Shown here: positions 8,589 to 16,795 of the stretch, piece by piece
How the letters are laid out: every line of letters begins with the position of its first letter
How positions within the stretch are numbered: position 1 is the first letter of the stretch
Source of the DNA: Bacteroidales bacterium KA00251
GTDB lineage: Bacteria; Bacteroidota; Bacteroidia; Bacteroidales; Porphyromonadaceae
DNA: 64,000 nt
Reading direction: 5' to 3'
NCBI GenBank assembly: GCA_001552775.1
Contig: KQ959279.1
Span: 33,588 to 97,587, forward strand
The notes under the pieces: model-generated
Databases searched by the model: none
Seen by the model: only the letters and a program-made list of their open reading frames with translations
What the model was told of the DNA's origin: nothing
Program-made: the position numbers and the translations under genes

Positions 8589-8603
8589 TTAAGGAGATAA
8601 AAC

Positions 8604-9323
8604 TTACTTTACCGCTCCTTCTTGGTGCTGATCTTTTGCAAGAGAGTCTGCAATCGCTGTATCTACAGCAGGGCTTTCATTCGTAGTCCCAGTAGCCTTG
8701 GTCGAGGCTTCTACTGTGCTTCCTTCTGTAAGGACCATAAAGGCACGGTAGGCACGCTCCATTGCATCAATAAAGGCTCTACTAGAGATCGTAGAGGCTG
8801 TGATAGCATCTACCTTGCCTCCATCTTTTGTCACTTTTAGAGGGTGTTCTTCAGGCATAGAGACTCCGCTGAAGTTTCTAAAAGCCCCCTCACTTCTATT
8901 AGGCTGGTGAAACCAATCATTCATCTTTGCCCCTAGTCCAGGAGTCTCAGAATGCGAAAGCACAGTAAAATCCTTAATAACCCCATCGGGCGTAAACCCA
9001 ACCATGATGGAAACTGTACCTCCAAAACCTTTTTTTGAGAAAGTTTCAACCGCATAACCTACGAGTTCTCCCTGTAGGGTGGCACGATAAGTCATCAAAC
9101 TGTCGGGTTCCCCTTCTATTGCTACGAGTTTTTGCTCCTTGAGGGGGTCATTGTCAAAGTTAGGAAGAACTTTACTTAAGGCTTCCGTTTTTGTTTTTTC
9201 TTCTGTCTTGCGGATAGGATCAAGTGTAGCTTGGTAAACCGCCCCAAGCACAAGTGCCATCGAAAAGCAGATGATGCCTAGCGACAGCGTCATATTTTTG
9301 AAAGACGAGGATAACTTTTTCAT
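8604..9323 (-). CDS. rnfG: Rnf electron transport complex subunit RnfG (FMN-binding)
   Basis: RnfG carries a covalently bound FMN in an extracytoplasmic FMN-binding domain. The start at 9323 gives KKLSSSFKNMTLSLGIICFS, a single N-terminal membrane anchor, and leaves 4 bp after rnfD; the longer open frame from 9425 would overlap rnfD and adds a basic tail unlike the family. GFGGTVSIMVGFTPDG and HSETPGLGAKM are the FMN_bind signatures, and DAITASTISSRAFIDAM is the flavinylation site, with the acceptor Thr in AST where most homologues have GAT. The C-terminal 35 residues are Thr/Ala-rich and poorly conserved in type. 239 residues, slightly longer than usual. Confidence 0.94.
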   Translation of the reverse strand: MKKLSSSFKNMTLSLGIICFSMALVLGAVYQATLDPIRKTEEKTKTEALSKVLPNFDNDPLKEQKLVAIEGEPDSLMTYRATLQGELVGYAVETFSKKGFGGTVSIMVGFTPDGVIKDFTVLSHSETPGLGAKMNDWFHQPNRSEGAFRNFSGVSMPEEHPLKVTKDGGKVDAITASTISSRAFIDAMERAYRAFMVLTEGSTVEASTKATGTTNESPAVDTAIADSLAKDQHQEGAVK

Positions 9324-9327
9324 AGTT

Positions 9328-10341
9328 TTATGCGGCTTTAACGGCCTCTTTTTTCTTCTCTCTAGGTTTCTTTTCGCCGAAGTGGTGTGGTCCAACGTAC
9401 TTATTAAGGATAGGCGTAAAGGCATTCATGATGAGAATTGCAAATGACATTCCTTCAGGATAGGCTCCCCAAGTACGGATGATTACAGTAAGTAACCCAA
9501 TACATACCCCATAGATCAGTTGCCCTCGAGGGGTGATAGGTGAGGTCACATAATCTGTAGCCATAAAGATTGCTCCTAGCATAAGTCCTCCTGTACAAAG
9601 GTGTACCCATGGAGCTGCAAAGAGCTCAGGATTTGCCCAATGAAGAATACCAGAGAAAACAAAGACTGTAAGAAGAATAGAGATCGGTGTCTGCCAAGTA
9701 ATGATCTTCCTGTAGAGCATATAGAGCAATCCCAAAAGAAGAGCGACCGCCGAAACTTCCCCCATGGACCCAGGATTTAAACCCAAGAAGAGATCCAGTG
9801 AAGAGGGTAAATCACTCAAACTTCCTGTGCCATGCATTACTCCTTTCATTACCGAAAGAGGAGTCGCCATCGTCTCTGCGTCCACGGCCTTCAACATATT
9901 GAGAGGAGTAGGCCAAGTTGTCATCTGCGCTGGGAATGAAATCAACAGGAAGACACGCCCCACTAGTGCGGGATTAAAAATATTGTTGCCGAGTCCACCG
10001 AAAGACATCTTACCCACAGCTATCGCAATAAATGCTCCAATCACGACGATCCACCAAGGCAAACTAGAAGGAAGGTTGAAGGCTAGCAACACTCCAGTGA
10101 GGATGGCAGAGCCATCTAATACATGATTGTCTCGATGCAGCATGATGCGCGTGATAAATAGCTCTGTGAGCATACACACAGCAACCGCCAAAACTGTTAT
10201 CCATACGGCACTCCACCCAAAGCTATAAATCGAGAAGGCAAAGGCAGGTATCAGTGCTATCAGCACACCATACATATTGCGTGAGATGGAATCTCCGCCA
10301 TGAACGTGTGGCGAGGGTGATACAATAATTCTATTCTCCAT
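9328..10341 (-). CDS. rnfD: Rnf electron transport complex subunit RnfD
   Basis: RnfD is the NqrB-like membrane subunit with a covalent FMN. The 337-residue protein has many membrane segments and GGLGNNIFNPALVGRVFLL, the highly conserved family signature. The flavin-acceptor region reads VDAETMATPLSV, where MATPL aligns with the usual GATPL, keeping the acceptor Thr. ATDYVTSPITPRGQLIYG is the other strong signature, near the C-terminus. The start at 10341 lies inside the 3' end of the rnfC open frame, an 82-bp overlap discussed separately. Confidence 0.95.
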   Translation of the reverse strand: MENRIIVSPSPHVHGGDSISRNMYGVLIALIPAFAFSIYSFGWSAVWITVLAVAVCMLTELFITRIMLHRDNHVLDGSAILTGVLLAFNLPSSLPWWIVVIGAFIAIAVGKMSFGGLGNNIFNPALVGRVFLLISFPAQMTTWPTPLNMLKAVDAETMATPLSVMKGVMHGTGSLSDLPSSLDLFLGLNPGSMGEVSAVALLLGLLYMLYRKIITWQTPISILLTVFVFSGILHWANPELFAAPWVHLCTGGLMLGAIFMATDYVTSPITPRGQLIYGVCIGLLTVIIRTWGAYPEGMSFAILIMNAFTPILNKYVGPHHFGEKKPREKKKEAVKAA

Positions 10342-11729
10342 ACACAGAAGCTAAAACTTAGCGACTTGATTTCTTTTTGTTCTCTCTTTTTTATTACTTG
10401 ACTCTTTCTTGCCCGCATTATGCCCATAACGGTTTGCTTACCTATACGAATATAATCGAGAAGAGGACGATTGGCGGGACAAGTAAAGCTACAAGAGCCA
10501 CACTCAATACAATCGTAAACATGCATATTTTCAGAATTACCCCAATCTTTTGCTACAGCATCACGCATCAAAAACGCAGGGTTGAGTCCCATAGGACAAG
10601 CGAAGACACACTTACCGCAACGGATACAGTCTCGCATTTTCTTGCGTTGACTCTCTTTATTGTCAAGGAGCAACAAGCCAGAGGATCCCTTCGCTACTGG
10701 CACATCTGTATTCACTAAGGCACGTCCCATCATCGGGCCACCGCCAATTACCTTACCATTACCCTCGGGCATACCTCCTGCAGCATCTATAAGTACCTGC
10801 ATAGGGGTACCAATGCGCACCAAAAAGTTGGAGGGATTGCTTAGTTTTTTGCCAGTTACAGTAACGACCCTTTCAAAAAGGGGCTTATTCTTTTGTACGG
10901 CTTCGTATACGGCGAAGACTGTACCTACATTTTGGACTACTGCTCCCACTCCAATAGGGAGTGCTCCACTCGGTACTTGACGGCGAAGAACTGCATCAAT
11001 CAGTTGCTTTTCTCCCCCTTGAGGATAACGTTTTTTTAGAGGAACTACGACAATTGAGGGAAAGTCTTTAGCCTTCTCACGCATTAGAGCTATCGCCTTT
11101 GGCTTATTGTTTTCAATCCCTATAAAGGTCTTATTTACTCCTATCGCTTTCATCAAGATGGTACAGCCTACCATGATTTCCTCAGCATGCTCACGCATGA
11201 GCTGGTCATCGCTAGTAAGGTAGGGCTCACACTCTACAGCATTGACAATAAGAGCTTCTGCCTTCTGTCCTGGAGGAATAGAAAGTTTCACATGGGTGGG
11301 GAAGGTTGCTCCTCCCATCCCTACAATACCCATCTCCGTAATCTTATCAACTATTTCTTTAGAGGAGAGGGTGCATTCGTGCTTGATTTCTGGCGTACGA
11401 TCAATAGATTCTTCCCACTCATCCCCATCAACATTGATAAAGACAGCCGGCTTTTTATACCCACTGGCATCGTATACAGAGTCTATCTTCACCACTTTTC
11501 CTGAAACAGAAGAGTGGATATTGGCAGAAACAAAGCCTCCTGCTTTTGCAATGAGGGTACCTACTTTCACTTCATCGCCTTTAGCGACAACAGGCTGTGC
11601 AGGCGCCCCTATATGTTGTCCCAAAGGGATGACCACCTGCTTAGGTGGGGCAAGAGGTGTGATGGGCCGACCTGCCGATATTTTATTGTCATGAGGGTGA
11701 ATACCTCCTATACGGAATGTTTTTGCCAT
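10260..11729 (-). CDS. rnfC: Rnf electron transport complex subunit RnfC
   Basis: RnfC is the peripheral NADH/flavin-binding subunit. It begins with KTFRIGGIHPHDNKISAG, the RnfC-specific N-terminus; IVGMGGATFPTHVKL and the following VNAVECEPYLTSDD form the Nqo1-like FMN/NADH fold; CIRCGKCVFACP and CIECGSCSFTCP are two 4Fe-4S binding sites. The open frame is 489 residues, about 40 longer than typical, because the last 30 or so residues after KKREQKEIKSL read through the rnfD start region; a one-base change in the preceding A-rich stretch would end the protein at 10358. The core enzyme is intact. It lies 148 bp after rnfB. Confidence 0.93.
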   Translation of the reverse strand: MAKTFRIGGIHPHDNKISAGRPITPLAPPKQVVIPLGQHIGAPAQPVVAKGDEVKVGTLIAKAGGFVSANIHSSVSGKVVKIDSVYDASGYKKPAVFINVDGDEWEESIDRTPEIKHECTLSSKEIVDKITEMGIVGMGGATFPTHVKLSIPPGQKAEALIVNAVECEPYLTSDDQLMREHAEEIMVGCTILMKAIGVNKTFIGIENNKPKAIALMREKAKDFPSIVVVPLKKRYPQGGEKQLIDAVLRRQVPSGALPIGVGAVVQNVGTVFAVYEAVQKNKPLFERVVTVTGKKLSNPSNFLVRIGTPMQVLIDAAGGMPEGNGKVIGGGPMMGRALVNTDVPVAKGSSGLLLLDNKESQRKKMRDCIRCGKCVFACPMGLNPAFLMRDAVAKDWGNSENMHVYDCIECGSCSFTCPANRPLLDYIRIGKQTVMGIMRARKSQVIKKREQKEIKSLSFSFCVWRIELLYHPRHTFMAEIPSHAICMVC

Positions 11730-11877
11730 AAATATTTTCTCGTCTCTCTCTTACGGAATCTATTTTTCTCTTCCTTTTAATTCAATTGTCCTAGGGTTCT
11801 CAGCTTGTTTGTACTTGTTACTCCTTAAGGTAATCAAGCCCAAACATAGCGAAATTGAAAGCGACTTGAGCGATTGA

Positions 11878-12816
11878 TTACGCGATCGGTCTCGCCCCCT
11901 CTTCTTTGGCCACAGTGGGCTCTTTTGCTGTTGCCGCCACAGTAGCTGCAACAGGCTTAGTAGCGTCTCCAGCAGAGGCTACTGGTGTTTCCTTGGGCTT
12001 TTTGGGAGGAAAGTTGACTGCATGGATTGCTCCTGTAGGACATTCCTCTACGCACTTTCTACAAAGCTTGCACTTCGTATCATCAATGTAAGCAAGGTTA
12101 TTCTCTACTGTGATAGCTCCAAAAGCACACACTTTGAAGCATTTTCCACAACCTATACAAGCACTTTTACAAGCTTTCATTGCCACGCCACCTTTGTCGT
12201 TATTTCTACAACTTACAAAGACGCGACGACCTTTGGGTCCCTTCTTGCGTAGTTGAATAAGGCTCTTAGGACAAGCTTTTACACAGCCATTGCATGAGGT
12301 ACACTTATCCTCATCAATTACGGGAAGCCCTGTTGTGGAGTCTATGTGTAGTGCATCAAAGTTGCAAGCCACTTCACAATCTCCAAAGCCTAGACAACCA
12401 AAGGCACAAGCAGTTTCCCCAGAGTATAGTACAGAGGCTATCTTACAGCTTTTGGCTCCTACGTAAAGATTCACTTTAGGCCTTGCTTCACAATTGCCAT
12501 TGCACCGCAATACTGCTACCTTGGGTTCTCCTGCTGCTACCGCCATACCAAGTATCTCAGCCACTTTATCCATCACCTTAGCTCCTCCTACGGGGCAAAA
12601 TTTACCTTCAAGGTCGGTACCTGAAGCACAAGCAGTTGCAAAGCCAGAGCATCCAGGGTAGCCACAGCCACCGCAATTTGCTTGGGGAAGCACCTCTGCT
12701 ACAGCCCCGATACGAGGATCTTCATAAACTTCAAACTTCTTGGATACCACATAGAGTAGCACTGCACAAATAAAGGCAATGACTGAAAGAACTATTACCG
12801 TGGTGATTATAGTCAT
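11878..12816 (-). CDS. rnfB: Rnf electron transport complex subunit RnfB (polyferredoxin)
   Basis: RnfB accepts electrons from ferredoxin. One N-terminal membrane helix is followed by CGGCGYPGCSGFATAC, the four-cysteine RnfB cluster motif, then further ferredoxin-type Cys motifs: CTSCNGCVKACP, CIGCGKCFKVC and CKLCRKCVEECP, and additional cysteines around CNGNCEARP and CAFGCLGFGDCEVAC. That many clusters fits a polyferredoxin of Bacteroidales type (312 residues). The C-terminal 45 residues are an Ala/Thr/Lys/Pro-rich tail of low complexity. It starts 10 bp after rseC. Confidence 0.95.
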   Translation of the reverse strand: MTIITTVIVLSVIAFICAVLLYVVSKKFEVYEDPRIGAVAEVLPQANCGGCGYPGCSGFATACASGTDLEGKFCPVGGAKVMDKVAEILGMAVAAGEPKVAVLRCNGNCEARPKVNLYVGAKSCKIASVLYSGETACAFGCLGFGDCEVACNFDALHIDSTTGLPVIDEDKCTSCNGCVKACPKSLIQLRKKGPKGRRVFVSCRNNDKGGVAMKACKSACIGCGKCFKVCAFGAITVENNLAYIDDTKCKLCRKCVEECPTGAIHAVNFPPKKPKETPVASAGDATKPVAATVAATAKEPTVAKEEGARPIA

Positions 12817-12826
12817 GATACAACAA

Positions 12827-13264
12827 TTATTGAGGGTTGGTTTTTGATATCTTGTAAAGGGTGAGAGATAGTTTTTCTCTCAAATGAGGAGTGAAAAAAG
12901 AAAGAATAAAGTAATAAACGGCTACCGATACAAAAGAAAGTAGGATACTGATCCCCTCCTTGAGTTCCAACAGTTTAATTGAGCATACAGCGACCAAGAG
13001 CAGAATTGCAAGGGGCAGTACAAAAGAAAGTAAAATAGCTCGAATACCTACACCATTTTGCACCTTTACCTCCACACGATCACCCACGACAAATAGCTCT
13101 TGAGGGTTGTAAACCGTTACTTCTCTACGCTTGTGGTCCAGCATAGTACACGCCGATGCTGCATGGCAACCTGAGCATGCACTACTCTGCACAAACGACA
13201 CGACCACCCTATCTGGATAAACCGCTGTTACGTGCCCTTGCTGTGACGCACAATCTTCTCTCAC
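12827..13264 (-). CDS. rseC: RseC/MucC family membrane protein (SoxR-reducing system component)
   Basis: The 145-residue protein has the RseC layout: a cytoplasmic N-terminal half with cysteines (VVSFVQSSACSGCHAASAC, the C-x2-C-x5-C cluster motif), then VTVYNPQELFVVGDRVEV, and two close membrane helices (AILLSFVLPLAILLLVAVCS and a second ending near SFFTPHLREK). In other bacteria RseC works with an Rnf-like complex (Rsx) to reduce SoxR or modulates sigma-E. Here it heads the rnf operon, as is usual in Bacteroidales, so a role in Rnf assembly or electron transfer is the better guess. A TACTTTTG -7-like element lies upstream at 13303-13296 (minus strand). Confidence 0.88.
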   Translation of the reverse strand: MREDCASQQGHVTAVYPDRVVVSFVQSSACSGCHAASACTMLDHKRREVTVYNPQELFVVGDRVEVKVQNGVGIRAILLSFVLPLAILLLVAVCSIKLLELKEGISILLSFVSVAVYYFILSFFTPHLREKLSLTLYKISKTNPQ

Positions 13265-13295
13265 AATCTCTATTGTTTATTAGCTTTCGTTTCCA

Positions 13296-13303
13296 CAAAA
13301 GTA
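13296..13303 (-). promoter_or_regulatory. Possible -7 element for the rseC-rnf operon
   Basis: Minus-strand TACTTTTG fits TAnnTTTG and lies 32 bp upstream of the rseC start. No TTTG at the expected 19-21 bp further upstream is visible, so the promoter is only partly supported. Confidence 0.4.
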
Positions 13304-13470
13304 GGTATAATTATTCAGATAATCGATAAACTTAGAGAGAAAACTTGAGATCCCTCCTCATACAAAACTTCGTATCACACTGTAAAACAAAAAGATAAAT
13401 TTAAAAGCGCGTTCTTTAATTCATAAAAAAGAGTTTTTCCATATATACCAAAGAATAGGTACTTATGCAT

Positions 13471-13509
13471 AAAAAAAAGTCACTAAGAGACTCTCTATCT
13501 CTTAGTGAC
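13471..13509 (-). terminator. Rho-independent terminator of rpsF-rpsR-rplI
   Basis: A perfect 11-bp stem, GTCACTAAGAG/CTCTTAGTGAC (13479-13489 with 13499-13509), with a 9-nt loop, is followed on the minus strand by eight T residues. It lies 28 bp beyond the rplI stop. Confidence 0.9.
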
Positions 13510-13536
13510 AAGATTGTACCAAACGAGGTACGTTTT

Positions 13537-14091
13537 TTATGCTTCTGCTTTATCTTCTGTTGTTTCTTCAGCAACAGGCTCAGCTTGCTCCTCTTGTTTG
13601 GGTTCTTCTTTTACCTTTTGAGGCTCTTTGCTGATAATTTCTTCGTGATTTTCACTCACTACAGTCAGAGGAATATCTACCTGGACTTCGCGATGTAGAC
13701 GAACCTGACAAGTATAGTCACCGACCTCTTTAATGGCGCCTTTCATATAGATGATCTTACGATCTATATCAAAACCCTGATTTTGAAGTTCATCTGCAAT
13801 CTGTATAGCAGTAACGCTACCAAAGATCACACCGTACTTGGAGGTTTTTGCCTTCAATGTAAGTGATACACCAGCAAGTTTTGCAGCTCTAGCTTCAGCG
13901 TCTTTCTTTATAGCTTCCAGTTTGTGTTTGCGCTGTTTAAGGTTTTCAGCGAGTACCTTCTTAGCGCTTTCGGATGCTATTACAGCCATTCCACGAGGAA
14001 TCAGGAAGTTTCTTCCATAGCCATCGGCTACGGTTACGATATCGTCCTTATAACCAAGGTTGAGGACATCTTCTTTTAATATAACTTGCAT
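13537..14091 (-). CDS. rplI: 50S ribosomal protein L9, with acidic C-terminal extension
   Basis: L9 binds 23S rRNA and stabilises the L1 stalk region. [20 protein letters not shown] and [15 protein letters not shown] are the N-domain signature, joined by the long helix around [20 protein letters not shown] to the C-domain ([18 protein letters not shown]). The core ends near residue 148; the remaining 35 residues ([18 protein letters not shown] and on) are an acidic Glu/Ala/Pro tail not found in most bacteria. Third gene of the S6-S18-L9 operon, 21 bp after rpsR. Confidence 0.97.
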   Translation of the reverse strand: MQVILKEDVLNLGYKDDIVTVADGYGRNFLIPRGMAVIASESAKKVLAENLKQRKHKLEAIKKDAEARAAKLAGVSLTLKAKTSKYGVIFGSVTAIQIADELQNQGFDIDRKIIYMKGAIKEVGDYTCQVRLHREVQVDIPLTVVSENHEEIISKEPQKVKEEPKQEEQAEPVAEETTEDKAEA

Positions 14092-14112
14092 TTCTCAGTT
14101 CTCCTCTCTTTG

Positions 14113-14379
14113 TTACTTCATATTATCAGCGACATAGGGCAAAAGAGCCAAGTGGCGTGCACGCTTTACGGCCTGAGCTACTCGTCTCTGGAACTTTAGC
14201 GAAGTACCCGTAATGCGACGTGGCAAAATACGTCCTTGCTCGTTGAGAAACTTCTTCAAAAACTCGGGGTCTTTGTAATCAACATACTTGATGCCTGCTT
14301 TTTTGAAGCGGCAATATTTAGGCTTACGGTTTTGCATCCGTGGCCTCATATAACGCGTTCTTCTTTTCTTCACTGCCAT
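14113..14379 (-). CDS. rpsR: 30S ribosomal protein S18
   Basis: S18 forms a heterodimer with S6 on the small-subunit platform. The 88-residue protein shows [36 protein letters not shown] and the end [19 protein letters not shown], all diagnostic. The zinc-ribbon cysteines of some S18 proteins are reduced here to a single Cys. It lies 3 bp after rpsF; no ssb gene stands between them, as is normal in Bacteroidota. Confidence 0.97.
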   Translation of the reverse strand: MAVKKRRTRYMRPRMQNRKPKYCRFKKAGIKYVDYKDPEFLKKFLNEQGRILPRRITGTSLKFQRRVAQAVKRARHLALLPYVADNMK

Positions 14380-14382
14380 AGC

Positions 14383-14757
14383 TTAGTTCCTTTCTTCTTC
14401 GTGAGTTGTTACAGGTTCTTCTTTCTTTTGCGATTTGAGGCGACGACGCTTTTCAGCATATTCGCGAGCAAACTTGTCCTGACGAATGGTAAGGAAGCGA
14501 ATGACACGCTCATCGCGTCGCAGATTCACTTCTAGCTTTTCAATGACACTAGGCTCTGCATTGTACTCTACTAACTGATAAAAACCAGTAGTCTTCTTTT
14601 CGATGGGGTAAGCCAGCATGCGGAGTCCCCAATCCTCTTCGTTCACAATTTCGGCTCCTTCCTGACGAAGAAGGTCAGTGAACTTCTGTACCGCTTCCTT
14701 CATCTGCTGGTCAGATAAAACGGGAGTAAAAATGAAAACGGTTTCGTAACTGTTCAT
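14383..14757 (-). CDS. rpsF: 30S ribosomal protein S6
   Basis: S6 (124 residues) begins [18 protein letters not shown] and has [20 protein letters not shown], matching the family core, and [13 protein letters not shown] before a basic tail ([13 protein letters not shown]). First gene of the S6-S18-L9 operon. Its leader, up to the -7-like TACCTTTG at 14881-14874, is about 110 nt long, long enough for an S6:S18-binding regulatory structure, but I could not confirm one by eye. Confidence 0.97.
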   Translation of the reverse strand: MNSYETVFIFTPVLSDQQMKEAVQKFTDLLRQEGAEIVNEEDWGLRMLAYPIEKKTTGFYQLVEYNAEPSVIEKLEVNLRRDERVIRFLTIRQDKFAREYAEKRRRLKSQKKEEPVTTHEEERN

Positions 14758-14873
14758 ATTCTAGTTCTTCTAATTGTAACTTTTGGTGATTGTTCTAGAG
14801 GCTTGACTCCTCCACTTCAGTGCAAAACCTTTTTACGCCACAGCAGAAAGAGCCGAGTAATATTCACCGACTG

Positions 14874-14881
14874 CAAAGGTA
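14874..14881 (-). promoter_or_regulatory. -7 element upstream of rpsF
   Basis: Minus-strand TACCTTTG matches TAnnTTTG and would start transcription about 110 nt before rpsF. The upstream TTTG element is not clear. Confidence 0.55.
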
Positions 14882-14951
14882 CTACTTTTCCATGAATAAA
14901 ATAGTATTCCTTCTACTAAAACTTCATCTCCTACTAAAGAAACAACTCTAA

Positions 14952-15623
14952 GAAGGAAACATACACTACACCCCCAAGGAAGCAAGCAATCTTAGCTACT
15001 CTCTTTACCTCAACAAGGGGAGTCACACGCTTAAACTTGCTATCGTGGGGAACAACAAAGGGGAAGCTGAGGTTGCGGGGCTTAAAGCGAGCCTTTATTA
15101 CGACAGCGGACAAACACAAACCTACATCCGCGGAAGTGGACTTCGTTTCTTTGGCTCTGCCGACCGCTTTGTAGACATTGACTACCGCGAGGAAGTATGG
15201 ATGGATATGGGCTTACCAAGTGGAGATATGTGGCTGAATGACAACCCCTACACCATGCGCGTAAAAGGAGGAGTAAAAGTGGACAAGCTGACGGCTGACG
15301 AAGTGGAAACCACTGGTGCTGTCCTCTGTGGAGGAAGTATGGATTGGAGTGGTAACACGTTGAAAAGCTTTGGCAAATACAAGAACGCTAGAGGATATGG
15401 CATTCCACGCGCAGAGTACGACAATAGCAAGAAAGTGTTTGTTGTGTACCACTCTATAGGTCACACCAACTATGTACCTATGATTACCGCTACAGCAGGG
15501 TCGTGGGCAGACTTGCCACACGTTGTGGGAGTGAATGCATACAGCTTTGAAATTGCCTTCATCAATTCCAGCAATGAGCGCAACCAATGGAGCTTTAATT
15601 ATACTTGTTTCAAAGCAGACTAG
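14952..15623 (+). pseudogene. Orphan 3' fragment of a probable phage tail/structural protein gene
   Basis: The frame is open from 14952 (just after a TAA) to a TAG at 15623, with GTG at 15045 as the first start-like codon, but the protein is clearly coding upstream of it (YLNKGSHTLKLAIVG). Segments such as SLYYDSGQTQTYIRGSGLRF, WLNDNPYTMRVKGGVKVDKL and SYGIP-type C-terminal sheets with EIAFINSSNERNQWSFNY resemble the last part of Bacteroidales prophage tail-tip or fibre-type proteins. No start signal, signal peptide or neighbouring phage genes are present; the 5' end abuts the rpsF promoter. I read it as a remnant of a lost prophage or a small transferred piece. The tail assignment rests on composition and feel, not on a defined motif. 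Confidence 0.5.
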
Positions 15624-15643
15624 CTACCAATAAGGCAAAAGAA

Positions 15644-15673
15644 AAAGGGCATTCCTTTGAGGAGTGCCCTTTT
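15644..15673. terminator. Bidirectional terminator between the phage fragment and the lipoprotein gene
   Basis: Stem AGGGCATTCC/GGAGTGCCCT (15646-15655 with 15661-15670, one G-U) with a TTTGA loop, A-run on the left and TTT on the right, serving both converging units. Confidence 0.8.
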
Positions 15674-15695
15674 GTATTAGCTAGTAGAAGTTTTC

Positions 15696-16361
15696 TTATA
15701 ATTCCCCCTTAGCTTTTAATTCTTTCCAAGCTTTGTCGGTTATAGGAATAAAAGTAAAAGCTTCTTGAAAAAGTCGGTATACCTCTTCATTATTGCCTTC
15801 GCTCCAAGCTTTACGAATAGCCTTTTGCGCTACATCCATTTTTGCATTTGGAATATAAGCGATAACACGCGTATTTGAAGGAATAACCACTCCATCGTCT
15901 GTAGTAATAGGGTCAATATTACATATCACAAGGCGCACATCTCTACGTGATATCCATCCATCATCAAGGAGTGTCCACTTCTCCACGCGCTTACCATCTA
16001 TTTTGTGGGGTCGTTTACTGATTACCATTTCCGACCACATCTTAATACGACAATTCTCTATATCTCTTAACTTGTCTGTAACAGCATAATTGCCTTGTTG
16101 ATTTTTGGTATCAACACTGATAATAGTTGAAGCGTATTTTACGATATTGAGAGGAGAGAGGAGGAGATTCCCCTCTTCTTGTTTTTCAGTTTCAGTTTTC
16201 ATTGTGTTTGAATTTCTTACATTGAGGTAGAGAAAAGATCCCTCTTTTGCATAGAAGGGCTCTTTTTCTTTCTGTGTGGGCTGAGACTTGCCGTTGCACC
16301 CCACGAGAGCAACCGCCCCGAGAACGAAGGCTAGTGCTACAAAGAGTTTTGTCTTTTTCAT
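15696..16361 (-). CDS. Lipoprotein of unknown function
   Basis: The start at 16361 gives KKTKLFVALAFVLGAVALVG then Cys, a lipoprotein signal peptide with lipobox L-V-G-C near residue 21; the open frame extends 22 codons further upstream but without sense as a signal peptide. The mature 200 residues contain no domain I recognise. Features are SPLNIVKYASTIISVDTKNQ, WTLLDDGWISRRDVRLVICN and SNTRVIAYIPNAKMDVAQKA, suggesting a soluble mixed alpha/beta domain anchored to a membrane. A following KAIRKAWSEGNNEEVYRLFQ looks helical. It converges on the phage fragment, and its upstream region holds the first 22-bp repeat array. Confidence 0.7.
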   Translation of the reverse strand: MKKTKLFVALAFVLGAVALVGCNGKSQPTQKEKEPFYAKEGSFLYLNVRNSNTMKTETEKQEEGNLLLSPLNIVKYASTIISVDTKNQQGNYAVTDKLRDIENCRIKMWSEMVISKRPHKIDGKRVEKWTLLDDGWISRRDVRLVICNIDPITTDDGVVIPSNTRVIAYIPNAKMDVAQKAIRKAWSEGNNEEVYRLFQEAFTFIPITDKAWKELKAKGEL

Positions 16362-16440
16362 CTTGAAATAAATAGGGTTAATCTTCCATAGCAAAGGTAA
16401 TGCTTTTCCCCAGAAATTGCTTCCCAATTTTCGCCCGAAA

Positions 16441-16545
16441 ATGTTCCGAGAGATTTTGGAAAATGTTCCGAGAGATTTTGGGAAATGTTCCGAGAGTTTT
16501 TGAAAAATGTTCCGAGAGATTTTGGGAAATGTTCCGAGAGATTTC
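16441..16545. repeat. 22-bp tandem repeat array, about 4.7 copies
   Basis: Units start at 16441, 16463, 16485, 16507 and 16529, each beginning ATGTTCCGAGAG followed by a T-rich and G/A-rich second half; copies 2 and 4 are identical and the others differ by one to three bases. There are no spacers between units, so it is not CRISPR. Its location between two divergent starts suggests a regulatory or neutral minisatellite. Confidence 0.95.
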
Positions 16546-16730
16546 TCTGTCTTTGAATATAGGTAATATTTACTTACATGAAAGAAGAGGGTTCTAGCGA
16601 GTCAGCCCAAAGTGTGCGCGTGGAGGGGAAAGGAGCATATGGTTACACTGAAAACATTTGAACGTGCGTGGAATAATCCCTGTGCTTTATGACGCTTGAG
16701 CAACTTGTTTTACGATTCTCCCCAATTTTG

Positions 16731-16738
16731 TACCTTTG
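16731..16738 (+). promoter_or_regulatory. -7 element of the yeiH-like gene
   Basis: TACCTTTG matches TAnnTTTG; a TTG at 16705-16707 lies 23 bp upstream, slightly long for the -33 box. The start codon is 57 bp downstream. Confidence 0.55.
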
Positions 16739-16795
16739 CCACACTTTGAGACTCCAAGATAGAATCTCTTTAGACGAACAAAAAGAACAGAAACA

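Larger units (their letters stand above)
16362..16795. other. Divergent intergenic region with repeat array and promoter element
   Basis: Between the leftward lipoprotein gene and the rightward yeiH-like gene. It holds the 22-bp repeat array (16441-16545) and a -7 element TACCTTTG at 16731-16738. The open frame across the array (16400-16597) is produced by the repeat itself and is not a gene. Confidence 0.6.

Noticed and set aside
16441..16545. CRISPR array
   Set aside because: Units are directly adjacent with no unique spacers and no cas genes are nearby.
16400..16597. Open frame across the 22-bp repeats
   Set aside because: The repeat period of 22 is not divisible by three; the apparent protein is a product of repeat cycling.
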